A stretch of 39,958 nt of DNA from Hyphomicrobiales bacterium (GTDB lineage: Bacteria; Pseudomonadota; Alphaproteobacteria; Rhizobiales; Xanthobacteraceae), in contig JAFKKO010000138.1 in NCBI GenBank assembly GCA_017305455.1, forward strand, positions 1-39,958. The letters run 5' to 3'. The first letter of the stretch is position 1; each line of letters begins with the position of its first letter. Shown piece by piece: positions 1 through 7,003 of the stretch. Under the pieces are notes generated by a model. It ran no database searches, was not told the origin of the DNA, and saw nothing but the letters and a program-made list of their open reading frames with translations. The position numbers were made by a program, and so were the translations under genes.

Positions 1-144
1 ATTCAGCAGCGTGGTCTTGCCGCAGCCCGAAGGGCCAAGCAGGGCCACGATCTCGCCAGGCGCGGCCGAGAACGACACGTCGTCGAGTGCGACGAAATCG
101 CCATAGGCCTTGCGCAGCCTGTGAATCTCAAGGTGGGTTTCCAT
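1..144 (-). CDS. ABC transporter ATP-binding protein, N-terminal part only
   Basis: The first 48 codons of an ATPase subunit of an ABC importer are present; the rest lies beyond the left edge of the window. The translation opens [15 protein letters not shown], a normal start for a PotA/polyamine-type ATPase, and contains a complete Walker A loop GPSGCGKT at residues 37-44. Its ATG overlaps the TGA of the upstream substrate-binding protein gene as TGATG, so the two are probably translationally coupled and belong to the same importer. It would power uptake of the ligand recognised by that binding protein at the inner membrane. The permease genes are not visible and presumably follow outside the window. 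Confidence 0.93.
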   Translation of the reverse strand, partial: METHLEIHRLRKAYGDFVALDDVSFSAAPGEIVALLGPSGCGKTTLLN

Positions 145-1232
145 CAGCGACCTCCGACCATGGCGGTCCAGCGCGCGGTGAGCGCCTGCAGGTTCTGGTT
201 GATCGGACCGATGTTGAGGTTGAGCAGCGCCGCAACGTTCTTCTCGCCGTAAGGCACCTTCGCGGCGGCGGCCTTGTCCAGCTTCACGGTCTTGTTGACC
301 GGACCGAGCAGCATGCTCTCGGCGATCATCTTCTGCGCTTCGGGGCTGATGGTGAAGTCGATGAAACGCTGGGCGAGATCGGGATGCGGCGCGCCCTCGA
401 CGATGTCGAACTGCTGCGGATAGAGGATGCCGCCCTCCTTCGGCATCACCATCGCCACCGGTGCGCCGGTGCCGGCGAAGTCATGCACGCGCGCGCTGCC
501 GTTAAAGCCGATCCAGGCGCTGCCGGTGCCGAACAGCGCATCGACCTGCGCCGGCGGATCGACGAAAGCGAGCGCCTGCGGAATCATCTCCTTCATCTTG
601 GCCCAGCCCGGCTCAAGATTGTCGATCGAGCCGCCATTGAGTTCGGCGATCTTCAGAAACAGCAGGTTGGTGTAGCCGATCGGCATGTTGTAGAACACGA
701 CGTGGCCCTTGAATTTCGGGTCCCACATGTCCAGCCACGAAGTCGGCGCGGCCCAACCCTTCTCCTTGAACACCTTGGTGTTGTATTCGAGGCCGAGCGC
801 CTGAATGCCCATCACGACGCCGACGCCGTCGGGGTCCTTGGCGAAATCATAAAGGTTGGCGAGGTTCGGCACCTTGGCCGGATCGAGCTTGGCGTAGAGT
901 TTCTCGGCCTTGCCCTGATAATGCGTGGTGTCGTTGGCCCAGATCACGTCGATCTGCGGGCTGGAGCGCTGCGCCTTCACCTTGGCGAGAATCTGGTTGG
1001 ACGTCCCGGTGACGTAGACGACCTTGACGCCGTATTTCTTCTCGAAGGCGGGAATGACGGTGGCCTGCAGCGCCTTCTGCAGCGATCCGCCGAAGCCGGC
1101 GAACACCAGTTCCTTGTCCTCCGCCGCGGAAGCCGGCGCACCGGCGCTCAACATCATCGCGAGGCAGGCGCCTGCACCGAGGGTCGTCAGCCACGTTTTG
1201 CGAATGTCGCTCATTGCCTTCAAGATGTTCAT
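144..1232 (-). CDS. ABC transporter periplasmic substrate-binding protein, PotD-like (family 1)
   Basis: The 362-residue product has a signal peptide (positively charged start, hydrophobic stretch [16 protein letters not shown], processing near APASAAED) followed by a family-1 solute-binding fold of spermidine/putrescine type. Recognisable features are the early [10 protein letters not shown] segment, the [12 protein letters not shown] strand and the C-terminal [13 protein letters not shown] helix typical of PotD-like proteins. A strong Shine-Dalgarno GGGAGG sits 7 nt before the ATG at 1232. The gene lies 53 bp after the CoA-transferase subunit B gene and overlaps the ATPase gene. The neighbouring acyl-CoA ligase suggests the ligand is an organic acid or amide rather than a polyamine, but the ligand cannot be read from the sequence. 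Confidence 0.9.
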   Translation of the reverse strand: MNILKAMSDIRKTWLTTLGAGACLAMMLSAGAPASAAEDKELVFAGFGGSLQKALQATVIPAFEKKYGVKVVYVTGTSNQILAKVKAQRSSPQIDVIWANDTTHYQGKAEKLYAKLDPAKVPNLANLYDFAKDPDGVGVVMGIQALGLEYNTKVFKEKGWAAPTSWLDMWDPKFKGHVVFYNMPIGYTNLLFLKIAELNGGSIDNLEPGWAKMKEMIPQALAFVDPPAQVDALFGTGSAWIGFNGSARVHDFAGTGAPVAMVMPKEGGILYPQQFDIVEGAPHPDLAQRFIDFTISPEAQKMIAESMLLGPVNKTVKLDKAAAAKVPYGEKNVAALLNLNIGPINQNLQALTARWTAMVGGR

Positions 1233-1285
1233 CTCTGTCCTCCCTTCGGGACTTGGTCCCGTTCTGTTTTGGTTGGTGGATTGAA

Positions 1286-2017
1286 CTATTGCAGGCCGAA
1301 CTCGACCCTCCGCACGTTATCGGGATCGATCTGCCTGATGATGGCGAGTTCTTCCTGCGTCGGCTCCGGCGTCACCGGCGCGCTGTCGAGATTGGGAATG
1401 ACAAAGCCGGTCTTCTCGGCCAGTTCCTGACGCGAGACGCCGGGATGGATGGCGTCGAGCACGAGGCGCCCGTCTTCCTTGCGGAAGACGCACAGCGGGG
1501 TGACGATGCGCTCGAGGTTGCCATCGGAGGTGGTGAACGCGACCTCCTCGACGAAAATCTTCGGCGAGTGGCCGGCGCGCCAGAGCACGACGCGCTTCGA
1601 CTTCGGCAGGATCGCCGGACCGCCGCCGCCGCCGGGGAAACGCACCTTCGGCCTCTCGCGATCGCCGATGAAGCTGGAGTTGACCCGGCCTTTGGCATCG
1701 ACCTGCGCCATGCCGAGGAAGGTCAGATCGAAACCGCCCCGGCCGTTGAGGCCATAGACTTCCTGATTGTCGAAGATCGACGCCGAGCCGCGCCCGAGAT
1801 CGGCGGTGCTGGTCGCGGCCATGATCTTGTCGACGGTCGGATTGATGCCGCCGCCGACGCTGATGAAGGTGCAGTCCGGCGCATTGAGCCGCCGCGCCAG
1901 CGTCACCGCCGTCAGCGGCAGCGGCGAGTTGACGCCGACGAACACCACCTCGCCGTTGCGGATCAGGCGCGCCATCGCGACAGCCATCATATCGGCGGGG
2001 CTGTAGGACGCGCTCAT
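1286..2017 (-). CDS. CoA-transferase-like subunit B (glutaconate CoA-transferase/IpdB family)
   Basis: This 243-residue protein belongs to the beta-subunit branch of family I CoA-transferases, with the typical start YSPADMMAVAMARLIRNGEVVF and the conserved GRGSASIFDNQEVYG and GGGGG stretches. It is the partner of the preceding subunit A; the two genes overlap by 4 bp. In known members a catalytic glutamate follows the HAP strand; here the corresponding segment APDCTFISVGGGINP shows no glutamate. That comparison is from memory, not an alignment. The pair could therefore be a true transferase with the glutamate placed elsewhere, or an IpdAB-like enzyme that cleaves a carbon-carbon bond of a CoA ester. 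Neighbours point to catabolism of an imported carboxylic acid. Confidence 0.87.
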   Translation of the reverse strand: MSASYSPADMMAVAMARLIRNGEVVFVGVNSPLPLTAVTLARRLNAPDCTFISVGGGINPTVDKIMAATSTADLGRGSASIFDNQEVYGLNGRGGFDLTFLGMAQVDAKGRVNSSFIGDRERPKVRFPGGGGGPAILPKSKRVVLWRAGHSPKIFVEEVAFTTSDGNLERIVTPLCVFRKEDGRLVLDAIHPGVSRQELAEKTGFVIPNLDSAPVTPEPTQEELAIIRQIDPDNVRRVEFGLQ

Positions 2018-2838
2018 GCCGCCGCTCCCAGCGCGACGCGATCATGCGCCGCCGTCTCGTCGAGATATTGCCTGAAGCCTTCCGGCGTGCGGCTGAGATC
2101 GAGATAGCGGCGCATCGCCGGCTCGTCGATGTCGTAGTGCTGGTAGACCGCGGTCGGCCACGCGCCGGCCGGCGCATGCACCACGGCTTCGACGAAGATC
2201 TCCGGTATGATGGTCAGTTCCGGCTGCGCCACGAAATGCGAGGTCTCGACGATCTTCTCGGCGGTGAGGATGACGCGCTTCGCCGCGCGGCTCATCAGGC
2301 GATCCCATACCGGCGTGCCGTAGATCCGCGCGTTGCCGCGCACGTCCGCCTCGTGCACATGCAGGATCGCCCAGTCCGGACGCACTGCCGGCACCACCAG
2401 CGCATCCGCGCCGGTGAACGGGTCCTTGATCCGCGCGAACGGCGCGATGTCCGGAATGTCGCTACCCTCGAAACCCGCGACGCACTGGAACGGCAGGCCG
2501 AACGCCGCCGCCTGCAGGCTCGCCATCACCGCCGGGCAGGCGTTCTCGATCACGTCGATCTCGCCCTTCTCCGCCGCGCGGCGAAAGCTCGGCGCCATGC
2601 CGAACGGCTGCTCCAGCGTCGCCATGCCGCAGCGGACGCTGGCAAGACAGCCGCCTGCCGCCAGCACGTCGGCATCGAAGCCCGGCGACGGCTTGATCAG
2701 ATGCAGTCCCTTGACGCTCTGCCGCGCCAGTTCGCGGACGAAGGAGGACGGGATGCGCTGCGACAGCGTTCCACCGAGCGTGACGATCTGGCCGTTCCGC
2801 ACGAGGCGCGCGGCGTTTTCCAAAGTCATCTGTTTCAT
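2014..2838 (-). CDS. CoA-transferase-like subunit A (glutaconate CoA-transferase/IpdA family)
   Basis: The 274-residue alpha subunit shows the family's N-terminal LVRNGQIVTLGG loop, the KPSPGFDADVL strand, the FRRAAEKGEIDVIENACPAV segment and the central FGLPFQ and VVPAVRPDWAILHVHEADVRGN motifs. Its start ATG at 2838 overlaps the end of the ligase gene by 4 bp and is preceded by a strong AGGAGG lying inside the ligase coding sequence. Its own end overlaps subunit B. This dense packing shows that ligase, subunit A and subunit B are made together. The pair likely acts in the cytoplasm on a CoA thioester formed by the neighbouring ligase; the exact substrate is unknown. Confidence 0.88.
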   Translation of the reverse strand: MKQMTLENAARLVRNGQIVTLGGTLSQRIPSSFVRELARQSVKGLHLIKPSPGFDADVLAAGGCLASVRCGMATLEQPFGMAPSFRRAAEKGEIDVIENACPAVMASLQAAAFGLPFQCVAGFEGSDIPDIAPFARIKDPFTGADALVVPAVRPDWAILHVHEADVRGNARIYGTPVWDRLMSRAAKRVILTAEKIVETSHFVAQPELTIIPEIFVEAVVHAPAGAWPTAVYQHYDIDEPAMRRYLDLSRTPEGFRQYLDETAAHDRVALGAAA

Positions 2839-4376
2839 GACGACACCTCCTCGGCGGCGGGCTGAAAGAATTGCGTGAGATTGCGGCGAAGGATTTTCCC
2901 TGTGGCGTTGCGCGGCAGCTCGTCGGTGAAGGCGATCCGCACCGGCACCTTGAAGTCGGCGAGATGCTTGCGGCAGTAATCCTGCAAGTCCTGCTCGGTG
3001 ATCGGCGTCGCCGGAACCACGCAGGCGACCACCACCTCGCCCCAGATGCGGTCCGGCAGACCACCGACCGCGGCATCGCGCACCGCCGGATGCCGGCAGA
3101 TCACTTCCTCGACCTCCAGCGGCGAGACGTTCTCGCCGCCGCGAATGACGATTTCCTTCTTGCGGCCGACCAGGAAGATATGGCCGTCCACATCCATGCG
3201 GCCAAGGTCGCCGGTATGCAGCCAGCCATCGACGATGGTGTTGCGGGTCGCGTCCTCGTCACGGAAGTAGCCGAGCATCACGGTCGGCGAGCGGATCACC
3301 AGTTCGCCGACCTCGCCCGCCGGCAGCGTGTTGCCCTGCTCGTCGAACACGCGGATTTCCTGGCCCGGCAGCGCCTGTCCGACCGAACCGATCTTGCGCC
3401 TGCCGCCGGCATAAAGCGGATTGAGCGTCGAGGTCGCGGTGCCTTCGGTCAGGCCCCAGCCTTCGATCAGGATGTCCTTGCCGAAACGATCCTCGAACCG
3501 GGTGGCAAGATCGACCGTCAGCGGCGCGGAGCCGGTCTTGACGAAATCGAGGTTGATATTGGCGCCGCGCACCTCGGCTTCACGTTCCAGCAGAATGGCA
3601 AGCACGGTCGGCGGGGCGCTGAAACTGTTGACGTTATAGTCCTTCACCAGCTTCCAGTGCTCGCGCGCGCTGAACTTGCGCACCAACAGGATGGTGGAGC
3701 GGGCGATGAAGCCGGCGATGTGGCTGACGATCAGCGCGTTGCAGTGGAACAACGGCATCATGCATAGCGCGACATGATCTTCGGTCAGCCGGAAGCCCTG
3801 CGACAAGGCGATGCCGTCGGCCCAGACATTGGCGTGGGTCAGCAGCACGCCCTTGGGTCGGCCGGTGGTGCCCGATGTGTAGATCAGCAGGATCGGCGTC
3901 GTCTGGGTCAGCCCCTCGACACGGCGCGGCGTGCGCGGCTGCGCAAACAGCTCAGCGTCGGACAAGACCGGCACCGGAACCGCAACGCCGGGCGCGGCGC
4001 CGAGCAGCAGGATGGCCGGCTTGACCTCCAGCGTCTCGACTGCGCTGACCGCGAGCGGCAGGAGTTCCGGCGAGGTGATCAGGAGCCGCGCGCCGGAATG
4101 GCCGAGCACATAGGCGGTCTCCTCCACCGTCAGGCGGTTGTTGATCGGATTGGCGATCACGCCGCTCTTGAACATGCCGAAATAGGCCGCCACCACCAGC
4201 GGCTCGTTGCCGATCAGCATGCTGACGCGATCGCCGGTCTCGAGCCGCAGCTTGCCGAACAGATGCGCGAACTGGTTCGCGAGATCGTCCAGCTCCGCAT
4301 AGGAGTAGGCCTTTCCCTCGAAAATAATGGCGGGCTTGGTGGCCCGATGGTCTTCCAGCAATTGACCGATCAACAT
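2835..4376 (-). CDS. AMP-forming acyl-CoA synthetase/ligase
   Basis: The 513-residue enzyme is of normal length for the ANL superfamily. Core motifs are in order: the phosphate-binding loop ILLIYTSGTTGRPKG, the GWGLTEGTA adenine-contact motif, the HTGDLGRMD aspartate motif, the hinge RKKEIVIRGGENVSP, and the C-terminal LPRNATGKILRR with the catalytic lysine. It activates a carboxylic acid with ATP to an acyl adenylate and then to the CoA thioester. Chain length or aromatic preference cannot be told from sequence. It begins 15 bp after the IclR regulator gene and overlaps CoA-transferase subunit A by 4 bp, so it supplies the first cytoplasmic step of the operon's pathway. The ATG at 4376 has only a weak ribosome site. 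Confidence 0.93.
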   Translation of the reverse strand: MLIGQLLEDHRATKPAIIFEGKAYSYAELDDLANQFAHLFGKLRLETGDRVSMLIGNEPLVVAAYFGMFKSGVIANPINNRLTVEETAYVLGHSGARLLITSPELLPLAVSAVETLEVKPAILLLGAAPGVAVPVPVLSDAELFAQPRTPRRVEGLTQTTPILLIYTSGTTGRPKGVLLTHANVWADGIALSQGFRLTEDHVALCMMPLFHCNALIVSHIAGFIARSTILLVRKFSAREHWKLVKDYNVNSFSAPPTVLAILLEREAEVRGANINLDFVKTGSAPLTVDLATRFEDRFGKDILIEGWGLTEGTATSTLNPLYAGGRRKIGSVGQALPGQEIRVFDEQGNTLPAGEVGELVIRSPTVMLGYFRDEDATRNTIVDGWLHTGDLGRMDVDGHIFLVGRKKEIVIRGGENVSPLEVEEVICRHPAVRDAAVGGLPDRIWGEVVVACVVPATPITEQDLQDYCRKHLADFKVPVRIAFTDELPRNATGKILRRNLTQFFQPAAEEVSS

Positions 4377-4391
4377 GGCATCCGTGGCATC

Positions 4392-5198
4392 CTATGCACG
4401 ACGTTTCTGGATAAAGCGCTGACCGAGTTCGCGCGACACATCCTCCGCCGCCGCCATCACCGCCGGCGCGAACTCGACCGCGCGCTCGACGGAAAACCGA
4501 TATTCGGGGCCGGAGATACTGATGGCGGCAATGACATTGCCGAGATGATCGCGGATCGGCGCCGCGACGCCGACGATCTCGCCGCGATACTCACCGTGAT
4601 TGAGCGAGTAGCCGCGCTCGCGCGTCAGTTCGAGTTCGCGCCGCAACCGCTTCGGGTCGGTGATGGTCTTGGCCGTAAATCTGTGCAGCGGCCCCTTGCA
4701 CACCCGTTCGATCTCGGCCTCGGGCTGAAACGCCAGCAGCGCGCGGCCGGTCGCGACGTAGGCCGCCGGCGCGCGGCGCCCGACATGGATCTGCGCCTGC
4801 ACCGGATTGGGGCTGTTGACCTTGTCGAGATAGACCACCTCGCCGGGCGCGCAGTATTCGGCAAGCTGCGAGCTCTCGTTGCTGAGGGCGACCAGCCGCT
4901 CCAGATAAGCGTGCGCGACCTTCGCCAGTTCGATGGATTCGCCGGCAACGATGCCGAGCTCCCACAACCGATGACCGAGCCGGTAGCCGCCGCGCTCGGA
5001 GACGCGCTCGACATAACGCCGCGCTTCCAGATTGGAGAGCACGCCGTGGACCGCGGCCTTGGAAAGATCGAGACGCAACGCGATCTCGCCCAGCGTCAAA
5101 GGCTCGCGCGACGAGGCGAGCGTCTCGATCACGTCCAGCGACATGTTGAGAGAATGGAGATGTCGGCGCGGGCCGACGATGGCAGGCTGTTCATTCAC
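4392..5198 (-). CDS. IclR-family transcriptional regulator
   Basis: The 268-residue protein has an N-terminal winged helix (LNMSLDVIETLASSREPLTLGEIALRLDLSKAAVHGVLSNLE) and the C-terminal IclR ligand-binding domain (VNSPNPVQAQIHVGRRAPAAYVATGRALLAF, RERGYSLNHGEYRGEIVGVAAPI, SISGPEYRFS). IclR proteins usually sense an aromatic or aliphatic acid intermediate of the pathway they control. Being the first gene of the operon, it probably controls itself and the downstream ligase, CoA-transferase and importer genes. The start taken is a GTG at 5198; no in-frame ATG upstream was found, so a start a few codons downstream is possible. Its promoter must lie in 5199-5417. Confidence 0.92.
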   Translation of the reverse strand: MNEQPAIVGPRRHLHSLNMSLDVIETLASSREPLTLGEIALRLDLSKAAVHGVLSNLEARRYVERVSERGGYRLGHRLWELGIVAGESIELAKVAHAYLERLVALSNESSQLAEYCAPGEVVYLDKVNSPNPVQAQIHVGRRAPAAYVATGRALLAFQPEAEIERVCKGPLHRFTAKTITDPKRLRRELELTRERGYSLNHGEYRGEIVGVAAPIRDHLGNVIAAISISGPEYRFSVERAVEFAPAVMAAAEDVSRELGQRFIQKRRA

Positions 5199-5365
5199 GA
5201 GCGGTGAACACCATTTTCCATATGCGAATGAAAGCTAGGACCGGAAAAATGGGGAGTCAATTCGCTCGCGAGATTAAATCCATGACGCACCGCCACATGC
5301 GAACGTCCGCACGCGCGAGACGACACGCGGGAAAGCGTCACGCAACCAGATATCGAAATGAGAAT

Positions 5366-5402
5366 CCGGCATGCTCGTCCGGCGGTGTGAAGAGCATGCC
5401 GG
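5366..5402 (-). terminator. Stem-loop after the dehalogenase-type gene
   Basis: An 11-bp perfect inverted repeat (CCGGCATGCTC at 5366-5376 and its complement at 5392-5402, 15-nt loop) begins 15 bp beyond the stop of the 5418-6158 gene. No T-tract follows on the minus strand, so it may act as a Rho-assisted or mRNA-protecting 3' stem rather than a classic terminator. It could instead be an operator upstream of iclR. Confidence 0.4.
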
Positions 5403-5417
5403 CGGGCGTGAGCGGCG

Positions 5418-6158
5418 TTACGACAGCAGCGAGGGCAGTCCGCCGAGATTGGCGATGCGATGGTCCGGCTCAAGACCGAGATGATCCATCTGCATGCGCA
5501 GCGCCTTGAACATGGTCAGCGGCCGCACCAGATCGTGCCGCTGCCATGCCGCCGTCATCGCCTGCGGCGTGACGCGCTCGATCCAGGCGACATTGAATCC
5601 GAACGCCTTGGCGCCGGAGGTATCGAACGGGTTCGACGACACGAACAGAACCTCGCTCGGCGCAACACCGAGCGTCGCCTCCACCAGCGCATAGGCTTTC
5701 GGGCTCGGCTTGTAGGTCTTGCAGGCATCGACGCTGATGGTGGCGTCGAGGACGTCGTGCAGCCCGGTGTTACGCACCAGCGCGTTCAGCATGTCCGGAC
5801 TGCCGTTGGAGAGGATCGCGAGCTTGCGACCCTTCAGCGCCGCCAGCGCCTGTTTTGCATCCGGATAAAGATCGAGATGCAGATACTTCTCCATGATGCG
5901 GTCGGACACGTCGGGCGCGGCCGTCAGCCCCAGCACCGCCAGCGTGAAATCCAGCGAGGCGCGCGTCACGGCGGCGAAATCCTCGTAGCGATCCATCAAC
6001 GAGCGCAGCCAGGTGTATTCGAGCTGCTTGAGCCGCCAGATCTGCGTGATGATCTCGCCATGGCCGGGAAACGCCTGTTCGGTGACGCCCTCGACCGACT
6101 GCACGTCATACAGCGTGCCATAAGCATCGAACACAACGGCCTTGATCGTCATCGGCAT
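5418..6158 (-). CDS. Haloacid dehalogenase, type II-like (HAD superfamily hydrolase)
   Basis: The 246-residue protein carries the HAD motifs in the arrangement of L-2-haloacid dehalogenases: motif I FDAYGTLYDV with the nucleophilic aspartate, motif II ILSNGSPDML, the lysine-containing YKPSPKAYALV, and motif III FVSSNPFDTSGAKAFG. Helical cap segments lie between motifs I and II. Family enzymes hydrolyse 2-haloalkanoic acids to 2-hydroxy acids through an aspartyl ester; several paralogues act on other small substrates, so physiological dehalogenation is inference. The tyrosine in FDAYGTL is the type II form. Start ATG at 6158, with a second in-frame ATG two codons on. It precedes the iclR operon on the same strand but is separated by about 220 bp. 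Confidence 0.88.
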   Translation of the reverse strand: MPMTIKAVVFDAYGTLYDVQSVEGVTEQAFPGHGEIITQIWRLKQLEYTWLRSLMDRYEDFAAVTRASLDFTLAVLGLTAAPDVSDRIMEKYLHLDLYPDAKQALAALKGRKLAILSNGSPDMLNALVRNTGLHDVLDATISVDACKTYKPSPKAYALVEATLGVAPSEVLFVSSNPFDTSGAKAFGFNVAWIERVTPQAMTAAWQRHDLVRPLTMFKALRMQMDHLGLEPDHRIANLGGLPSLLS

Positions 6159-6213
6159 GACCCCGCTTCAACCGGCTGCAACGGCCGCAACCTCGCGCCC
6201 GCGTTCCGCCCGT

Positions 6214-6420
6214 CTATAGCGTATCCTGCGAATGGCCGCATTGCTTGCAGGTATAGCGGACGCGGCTCTGGCCTTTCGGCGCCGAGACGCGGTTGGCCGC
6301 GCCGCACTTGCCGCACACCGCCTCGATCCTTGTCTCGCCCTGCTTGACGACAACACCCCTGCGCTCCATCGCTTCGCGGACCAGACGCTCGGCCTCCTCA
6401 CGCGACGACTGCTTGGACAT
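6214..6420 (-). CDS. Small zinc-ribbon protein of unknown function
   Basis: The product has 68 residues when read from the ATG at 6420 (MSKQSSREEAER); a TTG four codons earlier is a less likely start. An N-terminal charged helix (EEAERLVREAMERRG) is followed by a strand region and two CxxC knuckles, CGKCG and CKQCG, separated by 17 residues, which should bind one zinc ion. It resembles small rubredoxin-like or zinc-ribbon proteins found widely as hypothetical genes; I do not recognise a named function. It lies only 10 bp beyond the T-tract of the HU terminator on the same strand, so expression depends on read-through or on a promoter inside the HU gene. Confidence 0.75.
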   Translation of the reverse strand: MSKQSSREEAERLVREAMERRGVVVKQGETRIEAVCGKCGAANRVSAPKGQSRVRYTCKQCGHSQDTL

Positions 6421-6430
6421 TCCATACCCC

Positions 6431-6463
6431 AAAAAGGAACAAGGGCCTCAAAGGGCCCTTGTT
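6431..6463 (-). terminator. Rho-independent terminator of the HU gene
   Basis: Immediately after the HU stop codon the minus strand forms a 10-bp perfect stem (AACAAGGGCC 6438-6447 with GGCCCTTGTT 6454-6463, 6-nt loop) followed by CC and five T residues at 6431-6435. This is a textbook intrinsic terminator and the clearest one in the window. Confidence 0.88.
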
Positions 6464-6464
6464 T

Positions 6465-6764
6465 TTAGACTGCGTCTTTGGCGGCCTTGACCGGCCGGGC
6501 CCGAACGATCTTGCGGGCTGGCTTGGCCTTGAAAGTCATCGGCTCGCCGGTGAAGGGGTTGGTGCCCTTGCGCGCCTTGGTCGCCGGCTTCTTGACGACC
6601 ACGAACTTCGCAAAACCGGGAAGAAGGAAAACGCCGGACTTCTTGAGTTCCTTGTAGCCGATCGCGGTGAGCGACTCCATCACGCCCTTCACGTCCTTCT
6701 TGGAAAGTTCGGTCTCGCCAGCGACCTTCTCGATCAGCTGCGACTTCGTCATCTGAGTGGCCAT
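6465..6764 (-). CDS. HU/IHF-family histone-like DNA-binding protein
   Basis: The 99-residue basic protein has the HU fold: N-terminal helices (MTKSQLIEKVAGETELSKKDVKGVMESL), the FLLPGFAKFVVVKKPA beta segment, and the DNA-bending arm with the conserved GTNPFTGEP turn that replaces the usual GRNPQTGE. It extends with a short lysine/arginine/alanine tail (ARPVKAAKDAV). It should bind and bend DNA as a dimer in the nucleoid. A strong AGGAGG lies 6 nt before the ATG, and an inverted repeat lies further upstream in the leader. The gene is followed directly by an intrinsic terminator, so it is probably transcribed alone. Confidence 0.93.
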   Translation of the reverse strand: MATQMTKSQLIEKVAGETELSKKDVKGVMESLTAIGYKELKKSGVFLLPGFAKFVVVKKPATKARKGTNPFTGEPMTFKAKPARKIVRARPVKAAKDAV

Positions 6765-6779
6765 AGAGCCTCCTGTTGA

Positions 6780-6805
6780 TTCGCAATGCTGAACAGTATT
6801 GCGAA
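6780..6805 (-). promoter_or_regulatory. Inverted repeat in the HU gene leader
   Basis: TTCGCAAT (6780-6787) and ATTGCGAA (6798-6805) form a perfect 8-bp inverted repeat with a 10-nt spacer, 15 bp upstream of the HU start codon and just before its ribosome site. It could be a regulator-binding dyad or an mRNA stem-loop in the leader. No regulator can be named. Confidence 0.45.
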
Positions 6806-7003
6806 ATACACGGTAAAGCGACTGCGAACGGCTATTTTCATAGGGGAAACGCGCGTTCGGCGCAGCCCGGAATGTCCGGGCCGCCTGCTTTTAAGCGTGA
6901 TTCTCGGGATTCGGCCAACGCGAATTGATCAAGCCAACGCCCGGAAGGCCGGGCAAAACCGCATTTTCCACTTGAAAACAGGGACTGCGGGCGACTTGGC
7001 GCG

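Noticed and set aside
3774-5207. 477-codon open frame on the plus strand
   Set aside because: It spans the antisense of the ligase and IclR genes; no motif and no ribosome site.
5199-5417. Short frames on both strands between iclR and the dehalogenase-type gene
   Set aside because: No ribosome site or recognisable product; the region is better explained as the iclR promoter and a 3' stem-loop.
6865-6881. GCCCGGA-ATG-TCCGGGC hairpin and a similar one (GCCCGG-AAGG-CCGGGC) about 70 bp on
   Set aside because: Considered as a dispersed palindromic repeat or E1 terminator. Only two imperfectly related copies are seen here, without T-tracts on the relevant strand, and such GC stems are common at this base composition.
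6925-6932. TTGATCAA, considered as an FNR/FixK box
   Set aside because: The half sites lack the four-base spacer of FNR sites, and no respiratory gene is next to it.
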